64,000 nucleotides of DNA. Source: an uncultured Flavobacteriaceae bacterium. GTDB lineage: Bacteria > Bacteroidota > Bacteroidia > Flavobacteriales > Flavobacteriaceae. Positions 62,015-64,000 of this stretch are shown here, piece after piece. The translations under genes and the position numbers were made by a program. The stretch is from contig CANMLX010000019.1 of the NCBI GenBank assembly GCA_947498845.1, forward strand, positions 1 to 64,000. The letters run 5' to 3'. Position 1 is the stretch's first letter. Each line of letters starts with the position of its first letter. The notes under the pieces were generated by a model. The model was not told the origin of the DNA. It did no database searches and saw only the letters and a list, made by a program, of their open reading frames with translations.

Positions 62015-63130
62015 ATGATGCCTAATCTTACTTTAGCAAAGCATTGTGTATTATTAATAGTTATGGTGTTATTCTATAACTGTAGTAAAGCGAATGAAAA
62101 TGATACAGATATAAGTACCCCTTTAGACCATCCTTTTGATGGCATTCCTGCAGGGAATCCAGATGGTAATGCAGCAATTCCAGAAGAGGCAGGTTTAGAA
62201 GATATTTCTAATCCCAATACAGTTATAGGAGATGGTACACCAGAGAGTTGTACAGGAGCACTTTTTATAGATGCTGTAGCCAAAGGAGGTAAAATTGTGT
62301 TTAATTGTGGAGAGGAACCAATCACGATAACATTAAACGAGCCTGCGAAAGTGTTTAATAACGCTAATAACGAGGTTGTTATTGATGGGGGAGGACTTGT
62401 TACTTTAAATGGAAATAATGAAACAAGAATTTTATACATGAATACTTGTGATCCCGATCAGGTATGGACAACACCTCATTGTCAAAATCAAGATCATCCT
62501 AGGCTTACAGTTCAAAATATAACATTTGCAAACGGTAATTCAAAAAATGAAACGGCGTATGATGGCGGAGGCGCTATTTGGGTAAGAGGTGGTAGGTTTA
62601 AAGCTGTTAATTGTAGGTTTTTTAATAATGTATGTAAAGAAACGGGGCCAGATGTAGGTGGTGGGGCCATACGTGTATTTAGCCAGTATAACAACCAACC
62701 TGTTTATATAGTTAATAGTACATTTGGTGGTAAAGAAGGCTTTGGGAATACAGGATCCAATGGAGGTGCTATTAGTAGTATTGGCGTATCATGGACTATA
62801 ATTAATAGTCTGTTTTCTCATAATAGCGCGATTGGTAGTGGCGGTAATCCAAGCAGTTCAGGAACACCAGGAGGTGGAAGTGGTGGAGCTATTTATAATG
62901 ATGGAAATACGATGACTTTGAATATCTCTGGGGCTCTTATAGAATTAAACAAGGTGAATGACTTTGGTGCAGCGATATTTTTTGTTTCCAATGATCATTC
63001 TGGGAATGTTGTTATTAACGAATCTACTATTCAAAATAATATAGGAGGCTCTTGGTATCCTGTCTATCCAGGTATTTCAGCTCATGCAGATACTCCTATT
63101 GCAGTAACTAATTCGACACTATCCCCATAA
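62015..63130 (+). CDS. parallel beta-helix lipoprotein
   Basis: 371 aa. Lipobox LFYNC (C23), an acidic/Pro linker with DGIPAGNPDGNAAIPEEAGL, then a right-handed beta-helix whose coils carry GGAI turns (DGGGAIWVRGGRF, VGGGAIRVFSQY, GSNGGAISSIG, GSGGAIYNDGN). Four GGAI-type coils resemble autotransporter-like or chlamydial-type repeats. No T9SS domain. It lies 198 bp after the T9SS gene on the same strand and may join it in polysaccharide binding or cleavage. Confidence 0.85.
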   Translation: MMPNLTLAKHCVLLIVMVLFYNCSKANENDTDISTPLDHPFDGIPAGNPDGNAAIPEEAGLEDISNPNTVIGDGTPESCTGALFIDAVAKGGKIVFNCGEEPITITLNEPAKVFNNANNEVVIDGGGLVTLNGNNETRILYMNTCDPDQVWTTPHCQNQDHPRLTVQNITFANGNSKNETAYDGGGAIWVRGGRFKAVNCRFFNNVCKETGPDVGGGAIRVFSQYNNQPVYIVNSTFGGKEGFGNTGSNGGAISSIGVSWTIINSLFSHNSAIGSGGNPSSSGTPGGGSGGAIYNDGNTMTLNISGALIELNKVNDFGAAIFFVSNDHSGNVVINESTIQNNIGGSWYPVYPGISAHADTPIAVTNSTLSP

Positions 63131-63493
63131 AGTGTGTAAATAAAATTTATCGAAGGTTTGACTTATTTAAAGTTGAATCCTATTTTCAAGTATAGTTAAA
63201 AACTAATTTAAAATGATACCTCAATTACGAATAGGTATCAACCATCTTTTAGTAGTTTCTCTTAGCTCTAAAAATGTAGATTAATTTTAAAATAGCGTGA
63301 TTTCAATATCACTTAATTTTTTATGATTATGTTGTTGGTTTTTAACACTATGTCATTTCTGTAAAGGTTTCTTAAAAGCTTCGTTATGTGTTTTTAACAA
63401 ATTATAGTTTGTTTTTATAGTGTCTTAATGATAACTATTTCATTAAGTTAAATCGTAAACATTTTTATTCTCAGTAATTTTTTGAACAGATAC
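63131..63493. other. gene-free stretch
   Basis: AT-rich DNA with no plausible coding region. The only structure is the hairpin GATACCT/AGGTATC (63215-63239, 11-bp loop), without a following T-run on +. Confidence 0.5.
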
Positions 63494-63742
63494 TTAATTA
63501 ACCTGAGTTCGACCTAAGAACACTATTTTTTTAATACAAAGACCTCTCTATTAAGCCCTTAAGCTATATACTCTTAGAAGCCATGAAAATATATTAAATT
63601 CTAGCTAAAAACCACTAAACACGCCATCTTCTTCCTTAAATTACAATAAACTAGCCAGCTAGTCTATCGTAATTATAAGTTGAATCTAGCATGTTTATTG
63701 AATTTTATCTATGATTCTTAAATCGAGCTCAGGTTAATTAGG
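63494..63742. repeat. long palindromic element of another type
   Basis: About 249 bp. Left arm TTAATTAACCTGAGTTCGA (63494) pairs with TCGAGCTCAGGTTAATTA at the right (63724-63741), and the arms stay complementary with mismatches for about 28-40 bp. The centre holds a nested hairpin AATTAC...ACTAGC/GCTAGT...GTAATT (about 63640-63678). The right end overlaps the stop codon of the partial gene at 63738. Confidence 0.65.
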
Positions 63743-64000
63743 TAATAATCCTCGAAGCTTTAGAGTTATTGAGCATTGTTTTTAGAAAAGGTAAAGGATC
63801 TATTAAATCTTTTCGTCTTCTAAAAGAGCGTCCTGTTTTATAAGTAACAGCTTTGGCATGTAGCATATCGTCTAAGTCCACCCAGCCAGGAGACAAGGTT
63901 CCTGTAACTTCTCCTGTATATATTTCCATATGTAACATACCTCGTTTATCAGGACTAGGTTGCTTAATGTACTTTCCATCTTTAGTAAGTAAACCAACTT
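63738..64000 (-). CDS. partial gene, 5' end beyond the window
   Basis: The frame stays open from the stop at 63738 to the window edge (at least 87 codons), so the Met at 63938 is internal. Visible end: GKYIKQPSPDKRGMLHMEIY, then RSFRRRKDLIDPLPFLKTML. The MLHMEIYTGE piece recalls the zinc-site region of M23-type peptidases, and the RRKDLIDP tail fits such C-termini, but this is a weak match. The palindromic element overlaps its stop codon. Confidence 0.6.
   Translation of the reverse strand, partial: VGLLTKDGKYIKQPSPDKRGMLHMEIYTGEVTGTLSPGWVDLDDMLHAKAVTYKTGRSFRRRKDLIDPLPFLKTMLNNSKASRIIT

Noticed and set aside
63738..63938. Complete 66-aa gene
   Set aside because: The frame stays open to the window edge upstream of the Met, so it is the 3' part of a longer gene.

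Overview
The window reads as chromosomal DNA of a marine-type member of the Flavobacteriaceae (Bacteroidota). Evidence: very AT-rich coding sequence, TAnnTTTG promoter -7 boxes, no clear Shine-Dalgarno sequences, many SPII lipoproteins and SusC-style CarboxypepD_reg/plug modules, type IX secretion (T9SS) C-terminal sorting domains, TPR sensor proteins with LuxR-type or histidine kinase outputs, and the mutL-rhomboid-rhomboid-EEP gene order that I recall from this family. The species cannot be named from sequence alone.

Layout. 1-5.5 kb: a 12-copy heptamer repeat, two paralogous small membrane proteins, mutL, two rhomboids and a membrane-anchored EEP phosphatase, all on +. 5.9-9.1 kb (-): a small secreted protein, a CaCA-type cation antiporter and a beta-helix lipoprotein. 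9.4-15.2 kb (+): a CarboxypepD_reg protein, a transglutaminase-like protein and a 1277-aa M48 peptidase. 15.6-24.9 kb: housekeeping genes (GT9, dapD, a MazG-like pyrophosphohydrolase, ilvE, mnmD, a TIGR01777 epimerase, a serine hydrolase, YceI). 25-31.5 kb (+): grpE-dnaJ behind a sigma54-like promoter, a candidate sRNA, then an ABC-ABC-MscS-NtrC-like operon. 31.6-36.2 kb: two small membrane proteins, then a TPR-LuxR regulator divergent from a cholesterol-dependent-cytolysin-like lipoprotein. 36.3-47.8 kb: a MutS2-type ATPase and a two-component cluster (two paralogous TPR histidine kinases, one LytTR regulator, a truncated kinase duplicate, several lipoproteins, a T9SS remnant). 48-58 kb: sppA, a plug-VWA fusion, DUF4197, a thioredoxin-fold protein and a DEAD-box helicase. 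58-64 kb: repeat-rich DNA, a T9SS-exported carbohydrate-active-like protein, a beta-helix lipoprotein and a gene cut by the window edge.

Most notable signals. (1) Four promoters (9.35, 11.2, 49.97 and 52.5 kb) share the same spacing: a TTTACTCAT/TTNACTAAA-type direct repeat with a 12-bp spacer, then exactly 29 bp, then TAG plus a TAnnTTTG-like box. This looks like a LytTR-type regulon, and a LytTR regulator lies in the window. One of the four promoters has no gene, only a paralogous terminator. (2) A CDC-like pore-former lacking the undecapeptide is divergent from a membrane TPR-LuxR regulator. (3) A family of 165-175 bp palindromic elements, one of them split at its apex by a 134-bp MITE with perfect 18-bp TIRs and a 10-bp target duplication. 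(4) Heptanucleotide-period repeats recur in several unrelated intergenic gaps. (5) A promoter-hairpin-terminator unit at 26.9-27.0 kb looks like an sRNA gene. No tRNA, rRNA or CRISPR array was recognised. All functional statements rest on reading motifs; no database search was run.
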